From Rubritalea squalenifaciens DSM 18772 (GTDB taxonomy: Bacteria; Verrucomicrobiota; Verrucomicrobiia; Verrucomicrobiales; Akkermansiaceae), in contig NZ_FQYR01000004.1 of NCBI RefSeq assembly GCF_900141815.1, positions 124,001-188,000 on the forward strand: a DNA stretch of 64,000 nucleotides, written 5' to 3'. The translations under genes were made by a program, and so were the position numbers. How positions within the stretch are numbered: position 1 is the first letter of the stretch; each line of letters starts with the position of its first letter. This document shows positions 34,767-42,321 of the stretch, in pieces. The notes beneath the pieces were generated by a model. The model made no database searches. It worked only from the letters and a program-made list of their open reading frames with translations, and was not told the origin of the DNA.

Positions 34767-36344
34767 ATGGCTAACAAATCATTATTTCAATCCCTGCGCG
34801 GATCCTTATTGCCGCGGACTGACACCGTAAATGGTGCAGGTGGTGTGGCCTACAAGTTGGGCGACGAAGCTGCCTTGGCACAGTATGTGGCAACAGGCTG
34901 CTTGAACGGAACCTTCTACTACAGTGCCGAAGATCAGCTGGAGAAGATCCTGGAGCTGGCTTCCAAAGTGGATGATCTGTTTCTGGCGAAGACTGCGGTC
35001 TATGCGAGAAAGCATGCTTACATGAAAGACACTCCAGCCATCCTGTGCGCGGTCTTGTCTGTGAGAAATGTGGAATTGCTGAAAGAGGTTTTCCCATTAG
35101 TGATCGATAACGGCAAGATGCTGAGAAACTTTGTGCAGATCATGCGCTCCGGTGTGGTGGGTAGAAAGTCCCTGGGTACTGCTTCCAAGAAGTTAGTGCA
35201 GAAGTGGCTGAATACCGCCAGCGACGACAAAATCATGGCAGCGTCCGTAGGTCAGAGCCCGTCTTTGGCAGATGTGATCAAGATGGTTCACGCCAAGCCA
35301 AGTGATAAGAGTCGTGAGGCCTATCTGGGTTATTTGATTGGCCGGGATGTCGAGTTCGATATCTTGCCTGAGAAGGTGAAGGCTTATGAGAGGTGGAAGA
35401 AATTCAGCTTCAGGCCTGTACCGGATGTTCCATTCCAGATGCTGACCGCCCACGAGTTGAGCTGCAAGCAGTGGAGGGGAATCGCAAACAATGCTCCATG
35501 GCATATGACCAGGATGAACCTGAATACTTTTCAGCGTCATGGTGTGCTTGAGTCCAAGGATCTGGTCGAGAAGATCGCGAAGCGTCTGGAGGACGCGGCT
35601 GAGGTGAAGAGAGCGAGAGTGTTCCCTTATCAGCTGATGGCCGCCTACATGAACGTGAACGATGAGATTCCGAACCGAATCAAGGATGCTCTGCAGAACG
35701 CTATGGAAGTAGCTCTGGAGAATGTGCCTGAGTTCACTGGCAATGTGGTGGTCTGTCCTGACTTGTCAGGCTCCATGCATAGCTCGGTGACCGGCTACAG
35801 AAAGGGCGCGACCAGTAAAGTGCGTTGTATCGACGTGGCGGCGCTGGTAGCAGCTGCGATCCTGAAGAAGAATCCAGACGCTACTGTCCTGCCATTCGCT
35901 GGAGATGTCTGCAATGTGAAGCTGAATCCACGGGACTCTATCATGACTAATGCCAAAATCTTGGCCAGTCAGCCAATGGGGGCGACTAACTGTAGTGCGC
36001 CGCTGAAGTGGCTGAACAAGAGGAAGAGCAAGGTTGATATGGTGGTTTACGTTTCAGATAACGAGTCCTGGTTGGATTCCAATCGATGGGGCTACGCAAA
36101 CGGATACGCTACTGCGACCATGCAGGAGTGGGCCGAGCTGAAGCGCCGAAACAAGCATGTGAAGATGGCGTGTATCGACATTACCCCGCATGATGGAACT
36201 CAGGCCAAGTCCCGTGAGGATGTGCTGAACATCGGCGGCTTCTCGGACCATGTGTTCACTTTGTTGTCTCAGTTCTCGAAAGATGAATTGAGTGAAGGTC
36301 ACTGGATCGATGTGATCAACAGTATCGAAATATCTAACAAATAA
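34767..36344 (+). CDS. rsr: Ro60 homologue (TROVE-vWA RNA-binding protein, Rsr)
   Basis: A 525-residue ring-shaped RNA-binding protein. The alpha-helical TROVE/HEAT domain (about 1-315) starts NKSLFQSLRGSLLPRTDTVN and contains LAQYVATGCLNGTFY. A von Willebrand A domain (about 325-525) has an intact MIDAS DLSGS near residue 332, Thr in PMGATNCSAPLKW and Asp in YVSDNES. In bacteria Ro binds Y RNAs on its outer surface and misfolded RNA ends in its central cavity, working with exonucleases in rRNA maturation and decay. The ATG at 34767 is chosen because bacterial homologues begin MANK. Upstream starts at 34695/34698 fall inside the leader hairpin. Five Y RNAs follow immediately. Confidence 0.95.
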   Translation: MANKSLFQSLRGSLLPRTDTVNGAGGVAYKLGDEAALAQYVATGCLNGTFYYSAEDQLEKILELASKVDDLFLAKTAVYARKHAYMKDTPAILCAVLSVRNVELLKEVFPLVIDNGKMLRNFVQIMRSGVVGRKSLGTASKKLVQKWLNTASDDKIMAASVGQSPSLADVIKMVHAKPSDKSREAYLGYLIGRDVEFDILPEKVKAYERWKKFSFRPVPDVPFQMLTAHELSCKQWRGIANNAPWHMTRMNLNTFQRHGVLESKDLVEKIAKRLEDAAEVKRARVFPYQLMAAYMNVNDEIPNRIKDALQNAMEVALENVPEFTGNVVVCPDLSGSMHSSVTGYRKGATSKVRCIDVAALVAAAILKKNPDATVLPFAGDVCNVKLNPRDSIMTNAKILASQPMGATNCSAPLKWLNKRKSKVDMVVYVSDNESWLDSNRWGYANGYATATMQEWAELKRRNKHVKMACIDITPHDGTQAKSREDVLNIGGFSDHVFTLLSQFSKDELSEGHWIDVINSIEISNK

Positions 36345-36371
36345 TAATCTTAAAACTAGAAAGGAAATACT

Positions 36372-36501
36372 TATTGGCGAATGCCTTGAGGATTACATGG
36401 AGACCAGAGGATGTCGGTTCGAATCCGGCCTCAGTCATCGACTGGGTGGAGTGATGGCTGCTCGTTGGTGGATAATCTTCATACATGTTTTGTCGCCAAT
36501 A
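36372..36501 (+). ncRNA. Y RNA 1 (YrlA-like, tRNA mimic)
   Basis: Ends pair over nine bases (TATTGGCGA / TCGCCAATA). The Ro-type 5' strand motif CGAATGCC-N4-GGATTACAT and 3' motif TTTGTCG are present. Inside lies a permuted tRNA. T-arm 36413-36429 (GTCGG, loop TTCGAAT, CCGGC). Acceptor-like stem CTCAGTC / GACTGGG closed by a three-base loop. Two-base linker TG. D-arm GAGT / GCTC whose loop keeps a GG pair. The anticodon arm is replaced by the Y stem. It starts 27 bases after the Ro60 stop. Confidence 0.85.
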
Positions 36502-36518
36502 CTGACTAGAGACAAATT

Positions 36519-36657
36519 TACATCGAATGCCTGTGGAACTACATCCCTTCTGGAGGACGAGGTCGTGGGTTCGAATCCCACCCGGGCTCGCCAATAATAT
36601 GGCCCGGTAGCTCAGTTCGGTAGAGCGCGTAAACGTTTCACATCTTTTGTCGATGTA
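36519..36657 (+). ncRNA. Y RNA 2 (YrlA-like, tRNA mimic)
   Basis: Terminal stem TACATCGA / TCGATGTA. 5' motif CGAATGCC-N4-GAACTACAT, 3' motif TTTGTCG. The clearest tRNA mimic of the set. T-arm 36565-36581 (GTGGG, TTCGAAT, CCCAC). Acceptor CCGGGCT / GGCCCGG joined by a 12-base A/T-rich loop. TA linker. D-arm GCTC-AGTTCGGTA-GAGC at 36610-36626, identical in layout to real tRNAs. The order T-acceptor-D rules out an ordinary tRNA gene. The terminal stem has different bases from unit 1 but stays paired, so the pairing is conserved by covariation. Confidence 0.87.
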
Positions 36658-36671
36658 TCCATTTTCACCCC

Positions 36672-36791
36672 TGGCGAATGCCTTGAGGACTACATTTAAT
36701 CTATTGGTCGTTGGTTCGAGTCCAACCACAGCTCAAGCTGTGTAGCTCAGTTAGGTAGAGCAGTAGCACGTCTTCATCAACCTTGTCGCCA
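36672..36791 (+). ncRNA. Y RNA 3 (YrlA-like, tRNA mimic)
   Basis: Terminal stem TGGCGA / TCGCCA. 5' motif CGAATGCC-N4-GGACTACAT, 3' motif CCTTGTCG. T-arm 36710-36726 (GTTGG, TTCGAGT, CCAAC). Acceptor stem CACAGC-TCAA-GCTGTG closed by a tetraloop. TA linker. D-arm GCTC-AGTTAGGTA-GAGC at 36745-36761 with the GG pair needed for T-loop contact. Confidence 0.87.
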
Positions 36792-36806
36792 TTCCATTAA
36801 TATTTC

Positions 36807-36937
36807 GCACCGAATGCCAGCGGAACTACATCATTCTGATTGACGTATTGTGGGTTCGAATCCCGCCCGGGAGCCCAGCGCTTCTCGGTAGTGTAAAAGG
36901 TAACACGCGAGCGAGTTTCACTAACCCTTGTCGGTGC
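36807..36937 (+). ncRNA. Y RNA 4 (YrlA-like, tRNA mimic)
   Basis: Terminal stem GCACCGA / TCGGTGC, again changed in both strands. 5' motif CGAATGCC-N4-GAACTACAT, 3' motif CCTTGTCG. T-arm 36850-36866 (GTGGG, TTCGAAT, CCCGC). Acceptor CCGGGAG / TTCTCGG with wobble pairs. TA linker. D-arm GTGT-AAAAGGTA-ACAC at 36891-36906. The D-stem differs from GCTC/GAGC on both sides, which is compensatory change and supports a selected structure. Confidence 0.85.
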
Positions 36938-36956
36938 ACCCTATTTCCAAAATCTC

Positions 36957-37050
36957 GGCGAATGCCGGCAGGACTACATCAGGTTATAGCTGGTTCAAAT
37001 CCAGCCCTGTGACGCGAGTTGCAGTGAAGCTCTTGCCAGATCTTGTCGCC
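36957..37050 (+). ncRNA. Y RNA 5 (short, lacks the D-arm)
   Basis: Terminal stem GGCGA / TCGCC. 5' motif CGAATGCC-N4-GGACTACAT, 3' motif TCTTGTCG. T-arm 36989-37005 (GCTGG, TTCAAAT, CCAGC) and acceptor-like stem CTGTGAC-GCGA-GTTGCAG are kept. The D-arm seen in the other four is missing, making this one 94 bases long. It ends 31 bases before the rtcB start. Confidence 0.8.
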
Positions 37051-37081
37051 ACCTATTTAACTTTAAACCATAAACAGAAAA

Positions 37082-38563
37082 ATGATTCACGTAACAGAAG
37101 AAGCAGTCGGGTTTATTCCTGCTAGAAATACATCACTCACTCCGATCACGGTGATCGGGACGGAGGCGATCCGAGACGGGTTTGACGGTACTTGTATCGC
37201 GCAGGCTCTGAACTCTAGGGAGGCTCCGGGAGTTTCCGAGCTAGTGCTTAACCCGGATGCCCATGCGGGCTACGGCGCGCCAGTGGGATGTGTGATGGTG
37301 TCACCGACGCATATTTATCCAGGACCAGTAGGTGTGGATATCAAGTGCTCCATGTCACTCCTGCAGACGGATGTGCATGAAGATGATATCCGTGACAAAA
37401 CGGTCCGTAGAGAGCTGATTGAGGCGATCTGCGAGCGTACTCCGACAGGTGCGGGGAAGTCCCAGAGATCTGTGGCAAAAGGCCGTGTGATCACCGAAGA
37501 GCTGGGCCGCAAGATTTGCATCGAAGGTGCATCCGTGGAGGTCTGCGAGGCTCTGGGGATTCCGCCTGAGTGGGCGGAGCGATGTGAGGACAGCTCTCAT
37601 CGTGGTCACGACCGTACTACGGAAGCATTGGCGAAGCGGCTTGAGGTACTTTTCGAGAACAACAAGTTCAAGGAAAGGTTCCCGGGCAAGATGCGCCAGC
37701 TGGGTACTTACGGTGGTGGAAACCATTTCGGCGAGGCCGAGATAGTGGATATCGTGAATACGCCTGAGGCGAAGCGTGCGGCGGAAGTCTTTGGGCTTAA
37801 GCAAGATCACGTGGCTTTCCTTTCTCACTGCGGGTCCCGTGGACTGGGTCATGACCTCGCGTCGAACCAGTTCAAGGTGTTAGAAAAGATGTTCGATACC
37901 TGGGGGACTCCGTATCCGGCTGACGACAAGAAGCTGGTCTACGCCCCGCTAGGGACGCAAGAGGCCAGCGACTACCTTGATGACATGGCCATCGCCGCGA
38001 ACTTTGCGACGGTGAACCATATGCTCATCAACGCTCTGGTGTTAGAGGCCTTCCAGGAGGTGCTTCCGGGAACTATGGGGAACCTCGTGTACTTCATTTC
38101 CCATAACATCGCGCGGCATGAGAAGGTTCGGGACAAGTTCCAGTGGGTTCACCGTAAGGGAGCCACACGTGCCTTCCCGGCGGGTCACTTTGCGCTCAAG
38201 GAGACGCCTTTCTACGAGACGGGTCACCCGATTCTCCTACCGGGGAATCCGAGGGACGGTTCGATGGTGATGGCGGCTCTGCCTGGTGCTGAAAAGTCCT
38301 GCTACTCCGTGAATCACGGTGCAGGGAGAAGCATGGGGAGAAGGGCAGCCTTCCGAAATCTCGACCAGAAGACGGTGGATGCAGACTTCGAGGACTACGA
38401 CATCTTGCATAACAGCCGTGCCTACCCGAGGGATGAAGCGCCGGATGCGTACAAGGACTTCCAGGAGGTGTTGGCATCGGTGGAAAAAGCCGGCCTGGCT
38501 CACGGAGTGGCGAGACTCAAGGCTCGTTTCGTGATCAAGGACGCCAGTAAAGCCGACGACTGA
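37082..38563 (+). CDS. rtcB: RNA-splicing/repair ligase RtcB
   Basis: A 493-residue GTP- and Mn-dependent ligase that joins 2',3'-cyclic-phosphate or 3'-phosphate ends to 5'-OH ends. Motifs in order: NPDAHAGYGAPVG, metal-binding Cys in GVDIKCSMSL near residue 88, GGGNHFGEAEIV, LSHCGSRGLGH, and the guanylated His in NHGAGRSMGRR near residue 411. Family length is about 400-480, with variation in the middle. A poor ribosome site (AAACAGAAAA) precedes the ATG, so translation may depend on how the upstream Y RNA 5 folds or is processed. Confidence 0.95.
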   Translation: MIHVTEEAVGFIPARNTSLTPITVIGTEAIRDGFDGTCIAQALNSREAPGVSELVLNPDAHAGYGAPVGCVMVSPTHIYPGPVGVDIKCSMSLLQTDVHEDDIRDKTVRRELIEAICERTPTGAGKSQRSVAKGRVITEELGRKICIEGASVEVCEALGIPPEWAERCEDSSHRGHDRTTEALAKRLEVLFENNKFKERFPGKMRQLGTYGGGNHFGEAEIVDIVNTPEAKRAAEVFGLKQDHVAFLSHCGSRGLGHDLASNQFKVLEKMFDTWGTPYPADDKKLVYAPLGTQEASDYLDDMAIAANFATVNHMLINALVLEAFQEVLPGTMGNLVYFISHNIARHEKVRDKFQWVHRKGATRAFPAGHFALKETPFYETGHPILLPGNPRDGSMVMAALPGAEKSCYSVNHGAGRSMGRRAAFRNLDQKTVDADFEDYDILHNSRAYPRDEAPDAYKDFQEVLASVEKAGLAHGVARLKARFVIKDASKADD

Positions 38564-38578
38564 GTGTGTGTCGTCTAT

Positions 38579-38609
38579 CAGGGGGGAGATTTCTAGAGTC
38601 TTCCCTCTG
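38579..38609 (+). other. hairpin between rtcB and rtcA
   Basis: Eleven-base stem CAGGGGGGAGA / TCTTCCCTCTG with two G-T pairs and a nine-base loop. No T tract follows, so it is not a terminator. It could protect the 3' end of a processed rtcB mRNA or be an RNase III site. Confidence 0.5.
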
Positions 38610-38646
38610 GTAATATAAACGATTCTAACAATATTTCTATAAGACA

Positions 38647-39651
38647 ATGATTCAAATTAACGGACAAGACGGAGGCGGGCAGGTTTTGCGCTCGGCACTA
38701 TCGCTTTCGATGGTGACGGGAGAGCCGTTCCGGATGGTGAATATCCGGGGCAAGCGGCCCAAGCCGGGACTGAAGCGTCAGCATCTGACCTGCGTGCAGG
38801 CGGCTGCGGCGATTTGTGATGCCGAGGTGGGGGGAGTGGAGATGAACTCGACATCCATCACCTTTACTCCGGGAGCAGTAAAGCACGGGGAGTATGCCTT
38901 CGCGATTGGCTCCGCGGGTAGCACGACGCTGGTATTCCAGACTCTTTTGCCTGCGCTCATGTTGGCGGATGGAGAGAGTGTGGTGAAGGTGGAAGGGGGG
39001 ACTCATAATCCCATGGCTCCATCAGCTGATTTCATTAGCAAGGTGTTCCTGCCTGCCGCTGCGAAGTGGGGCGTGAATGCCGAGATGACTTGCGAGCGCG
39101 TGGGTTTTGCGCCTGCAGGTGGCGGGAGGGTTGTTTCCAGAATCAGACCTTCAATTCTAACACCTCATGATCTAACCGAGCGTGGAGAGATTCAGCGTAA
39201 AGAGATCACCTCCATGGTGGTGGGGATTTCCGGAGAAATCATGAAGCGTGAGGTGAAGGCCGCACAGAAGAAGCTGGTGTGGGAGGATGCTGAGATTGTG
39301 CTCGAACAGGTGAATGATGCCGACGGTACGGGGAATTGCTTCGCCGTGCACGTGGACTTCGCCAACCTGAGTGACCGTTTTACTGAGTACGGCTCCTATG
39401 GAGTATCTTCTGAACGAGTTGCTGGCAATGCGGCCAAGAATGTGAAGCGCCACCTCTCCAGTGAGGCTGCTGTGAGCGAGCATCTGGCGGATCAGCTTAT
39501 CCTGCCGATGGCTCTGGCCGGGGCAGGCTCGTTTACGGTGCGTCGTCTAACCAATCACCTGAAGACTAATATCGCAGTCGTGCACAAGTTCCTCGATGTC
39601 CGTTTTGAGGTGGAGGAACTTGAGGGAGTGATCAGAGTGGGAGTGGCTTAG
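38647..39651 (+). CDS. rtcA: RNA 3'-terminal phosphate cyclase RtcA
   Basis: A 334-residue enzyme that converts RNA 3'-phosphates to 2',3'-cyclic phosphates through an adenylated-His intermediate. It can thereby recreate RtcB substrates. Signature features: INGQDGGGQVLRSALSLS at the N-terminus, KVEGGTHNPMAPSADF in the middle, and the C-terminal TNHLKTNIAVV with the adenylated His near residue 303. An in-line insert domain spans about residues 180-275. Last gene of the operon; its stop overlaps the convergent PDZ gene end by four bases. Confidence 0.95.
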   Translation: MIQINGQDGGGQVLRSALSLSMVTGEPFRMVNIRGKRPKPGLKRQHLTCVQAAAAICDAEVGGVEMNSTSITFTPGAVKHGEYAFAIGSAGSTTLVFQTLLPALMLADGESVVKVEGGTHNPMAPSADFISKVFLPAAAKWGVNAEMTCERVGFAPAGGGRVVSRIRPSILTPHDLTERGEIQRKEITSMVVGISGEIMKREVKAAQKKLVWEDAEIVLEQVNDADGTGNCFAVHVDFANLSDRFTEYGSYGVSSERVAGNAAKNVKRHLSSEAAVSEHLADQLILPMALAGAGSFTVRRLTNHLKTNIAVVHKFLDVRFEVEELEGVIRVGVA

Positions 39652-41105
39652 TCGAGCCACTCTTTTTTCCTGTTGCCTAACATCCAAAGGGTGTCGTCAC
39701 GGTATGAGGTAAGGAGGAGAATGTTAGTGAAGTTGGCCACTTGTTGGTAGCCGAGGTAGGAATCTCCCCCGTGGTTACCTTTCTGGCCGTAGTAATAGGA
39801 GCCCTGGCGCCAGTTCTCTGGGGTGGAGAGGGCAAACATCCATTGATGGTAGCGCATGTGCTCTTCCCATTTCTGGTAGTGGGTGGCCTTGAGGCCGAAG
39901 GTGCCGTAGATGATACCCATGCTGGTCATGGCGTGGGCATCCGTGAATTCCTTGTAGTGGTCGCCAAGCCAAGTACCCATGTCTGTGAGTCTAGGGAGCC
40001 GAAGATTGCCGATACGCAATGCGCAGGCCAGGCTGCCTGTGCGGCCACCTCCCTGATGTCCTGAACGGGCACTGAAGTTGTAGCCGATGGCGTGGTTGCC
40101 AGCCGTGGCAGTATCCAGGCATTTCATGGAGAGGTCCCAGACTTCTTTATCGAGCTTACATCCGCAATGGGCGGCGAGTGCCCACATGAGGTGGGCATGA
40201 GTATTGATGATGACGAGGCCTTTGCCTTCATAGGGGAGATTGGTGCCACCGTGCCCGTAGCGTCCTGTAGGTGGGTCGATTCTGCTAGCCATGCGGTCGC
40301 AGCAGTCCTGAATGGCTTTGAGTACCGATTTATCTCCAGTGGCTAGATGGTATTCGGCGAGGAAAATGCCAACCTGGCAGACCATCCAGTTAGAGCCTTG
40401 GTCTGTCTGGAGTGTTTTTCTGTCAGGTGATTTTCCGCGCAGCTCGTATTTGTCGCTGAGAAATCTGGCAGTCTGTTTGGCCGCTCTAGCAGCTTTCTTG
40501 TCGTTGCTGGCGAGTAGCGCTAGACCTGAAAACGCAGTGCAGTAGTCGTTGCCAAAAGAGCCGTTGTCTTTCTGAAGCTCCATCAGGCGCTCGGAAGATG
40601 CTTCGATAATTTCTCTGGCAAAGCTGTCTTCGTGCGGGAAGGTGGTGGTGAAGTTGCTTCTCTTGGGGAGTTTGATTTCCAAGTCTACGACCTTGCCATC
40701 TTTTTTGAGCACCTTGAAGACGAGTTCCTTCTGTGAGGATGCCTGGGCTTCCAGGATAGCATTGCCGATCACTTCCGGAGGTCCGTAGCCGCCGGTGCTG
40801 TTGGCCCTCTGATACTCAGGGCATTTCTTGCCGTTCACCTCAACGATCTCGTCTCCGATGTCGAGTCCGGAGCGCTGGCCCGGCCCGCGCTTCATGAGTT
40901 CGACTACTACTGGGCGGCCTGAGCCCCACTTGATTCTGACAACGGCGCCGATTGGGCCGAGTGGCACATCATGGGTAGCTTCTCCCTTGGTATTTTGTAG
41001 TGAAGGAAAATAGTCACGCTGAGCTAGCGCGGTGGTAGGAAGGGTCATGCCTGCTGCGAGTACGGCACAGCAGGTGATTAAGCGTTTTGAAGAGAGCAAA
41101 GACAT
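39648..41105 (-). CDS. secreted PDZ-domain protein with alpha-toroid domain
   Basis: A 485-residue exported protein. Signal peptide MSLLSSKRLITCCAVLAAG...ALA, then a PDZ domain (about 45-150: RGPGQRSGLDIGDEIVEVNG). The rest is an alpha-helical domain with repeated aromatic/Gly motifs (LQKDNGSFGNDYCTAFSGLALLAS, INTHAHLMWALAAHCG) typical of prenyltransferase/squalene-cyclase-like toroids. It fits the DUF6288-type proteins of planctomycetes and verrucomicrobia, as I recall them. Function unknown; there is no protease motif. Confidence 0.75.
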   Translation of the reverse strand: MSLLSSKRLITCCAVLAAGMTLPTTALAQRDYFPSLQNTKGEATHDVPLGPIGAVVRIKWGSGRPVVVELMKRGPGQRSGLDIGDEIVEVNGKKCPEYQRANSTGGYGPPEVIGNAILEAQASSQKELVFKVLKKDGKVVDLEIKLPKRSNFTTTFPHEDSFAREIIEASSERLMELQKDNGSFGNDYCTAFSGLALLASNDKKAARAAKQTARFLSDKYELRGKSPDRKTLQTDQGSNWMVCQVGIFLAEYHLATGDKSVLKAIQDCCDRMASRIDPPTGRYGHGGTNLPYEGKGLVIINTHAHLMWALAAHCGCKLDKEVWDLSMKCLDTATAGNHAIGYNFSARSGHQGGGRTGSLACALRIGNLRLPRLTDMGTWLGDHYKEFTDAHAMTSMGIIYGTFGLKATHYQKWEEHMRYHQWMFALSTPENWRQGSYYYGQKGNHGGDSYLGYQQVANFTNILLLTSYRDDTLWMLGNRKKEWLD

Positions 41106-41239
41106 AGCGTGTATGATTTCTTCGTATAAAATAGGTCCACGTTACAAAAAAGCCGAATTTTTCGTAAATAAGTTATTATTAGAGGGAGAGCTGTGGTCCA
41201 GCCTGATAGATGGCAAGCTTTGGGACGGGTGAAAAAACG

Positions 41240-42319
41240 CTAATGGTTTGTCTTGTCACAGAGGATCTCAATGGAGAGATCGTCCAAGAAGATCGTGGTT
41301 TTTGTCCGGTTATCGATGGAGAGGGTGAGAGGCTCTCCATTGATATTGAACTCTTGGCCGACTTTGGATTCCACCATCACGTCGCTCGGCGTCAGAGCCA
41401 TGTCCTCAGGATCATCAGGAAGGATGAAGTCAGCTTCAAAATTCATCCAATTCTGACCTTCCAATGGGATCATCACGTGCTTGGGTTCGTACTGAACCAT
41501 TTCAGGGATAATGCTTTGAACAACGCGGAGAGCGAGCCTCAGTGATGCTGGCTCACTGGTGTCTTCTGCCATGACTTTGCCTCTGACACGGATATGGAGG
41601 CCTGGGCTTACCCGGAGCGGTGTGTCATCGGACATTCTGAGACGCTGGGTGAGATAGCTCTTGGGCTTGAGCATGGCCACGTTGGTGCCTGAGGGAGCGG
41701 TGATCTTGCCCTCGCTGAATCTGGAAATATCACAGATGCCAGCCCGGGTCGTCATGAAGAGATCTTGCCAGTCAATGAGCATGTAGCTGAAGGCGTCTTC
41801 ATCTTCGGCTAGACTCGTGCTCTCGAAGTCTGCGTTTCTCAGTACGAGGTGAGGAGCCGTGGTGGAGGCACTGTTTTTCTGGTTGTTCCAGACCAGGTAG
41901 CACACGAGGGCGAGAATGAGGGTCAGAGTCAGAGCTCCAATGATGAGAATCCGTTTTTTGAAGTCTTTGGAATCGACTCTTTGAGGGGGGATCTCGATAG
42001 TTGTGCCTGTACTCGGATTGCCCACCTGGGTGACTTGACTTTCGCGCAGCACAAAGCGTGGCAGACCGTGCTTTCGTTCGAAGACAAAATGTCTCTTCTG
42101 AATGACTTCTACCCGGATAGGTTCCAGTAGTTGCTGCATGTCAGCGTGGAAGCCGATGCGGTCGGCGCAATAGTCCATGGCTTGTTCGTCATTGAGCAAG
42201 CGTTCCTCCAGCGCGCATTTTTCCTCCTCACTGAGCCGGTCCTCGATGAAGGCATCCACCAAATGCACCAAAGTGGCATCATTCTCAGGATCAGTGGAGG
42301 ATGGTGTGTCTTGCGGCAT
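41240..42319 (-). CDS. membrane-anchored anti-sigma/FecR-like regulator
   Basis: A 359-residue protein. N-terminal ~75 residues form a short helical, anti-sigma-like domain (LVHLVDAFIEDRLSEEEKCALEERLL). A transmembrane helix near 125-147 (ILIIGALTLTLILALVCYLVW) leads to a ~210-residue periplasmic beta-rich domain. The start at 42319 (MPQDTPSS) is preferred to the longer frame because it lies 2 bases after the sigma gene stop. Adjacent coding with an ECF sigma factor suggests it holds that sigma inactive until an external signal. Confidence 0.7.
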   Translation of the reverse strand: MPQDTPSSTDPENDATLVHLVDAFIEDRLSEEEKCALEERLLNDEQAMDYCADRIGFHADMQQLLEPIRVEVIQKRHFVFERKHGLPRFVLRESQVTQVGNPSTGTTIEIPPQRVDSKDFKKRILIIGALTLTLILALVCYLVWNNQKNSASTTAPHLVLRNADFESTSLAEDEDAFSYMLIDWQDLFMTTRAGICDISRFSEGKITAPSGTNVAMLKPKSYLTQRLRMSDDTPLRVSPGLHIRVRGKVMAEDTSEPASLRLALRVVQSIIPEMVQYEPKHVMIPLEGQNWMNFEADFILPDDPEDMALTPSDVMVESKVGQEFNINGEPLTLSIDNRTKTTIFLDDLSIEILCDKTNH

Positions 42320-42321
42320 GG

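Noticed and set aside
36334-36729. 131-codon minus-strand reading frame (contains GLEPTTNRL, GIRTHDL, GFEPTSSGL)
   Set aside because: These phrases are typical false translations of antisense T-arm sequence; the frame lies entirely over Y RNAs.
36540-37024. Ordinary tRNA genes suggested by GGTTCGAATCC and GTAGCTCAGTTCGGTAGAGC
   Set aside because: T-arm precedes D-arm in every unit, there is no anticodon arm or CCA-bearing 3' end, and all units share a Ro-type stem. They are permuted tRNA mimics in Y RNAs.
36372-37050. CRISPR-like repeat array
   Set aside because: Units are over 90 bases, diverged, with internal structure; spacers are short and A+T-rich, and there is no cas gene.
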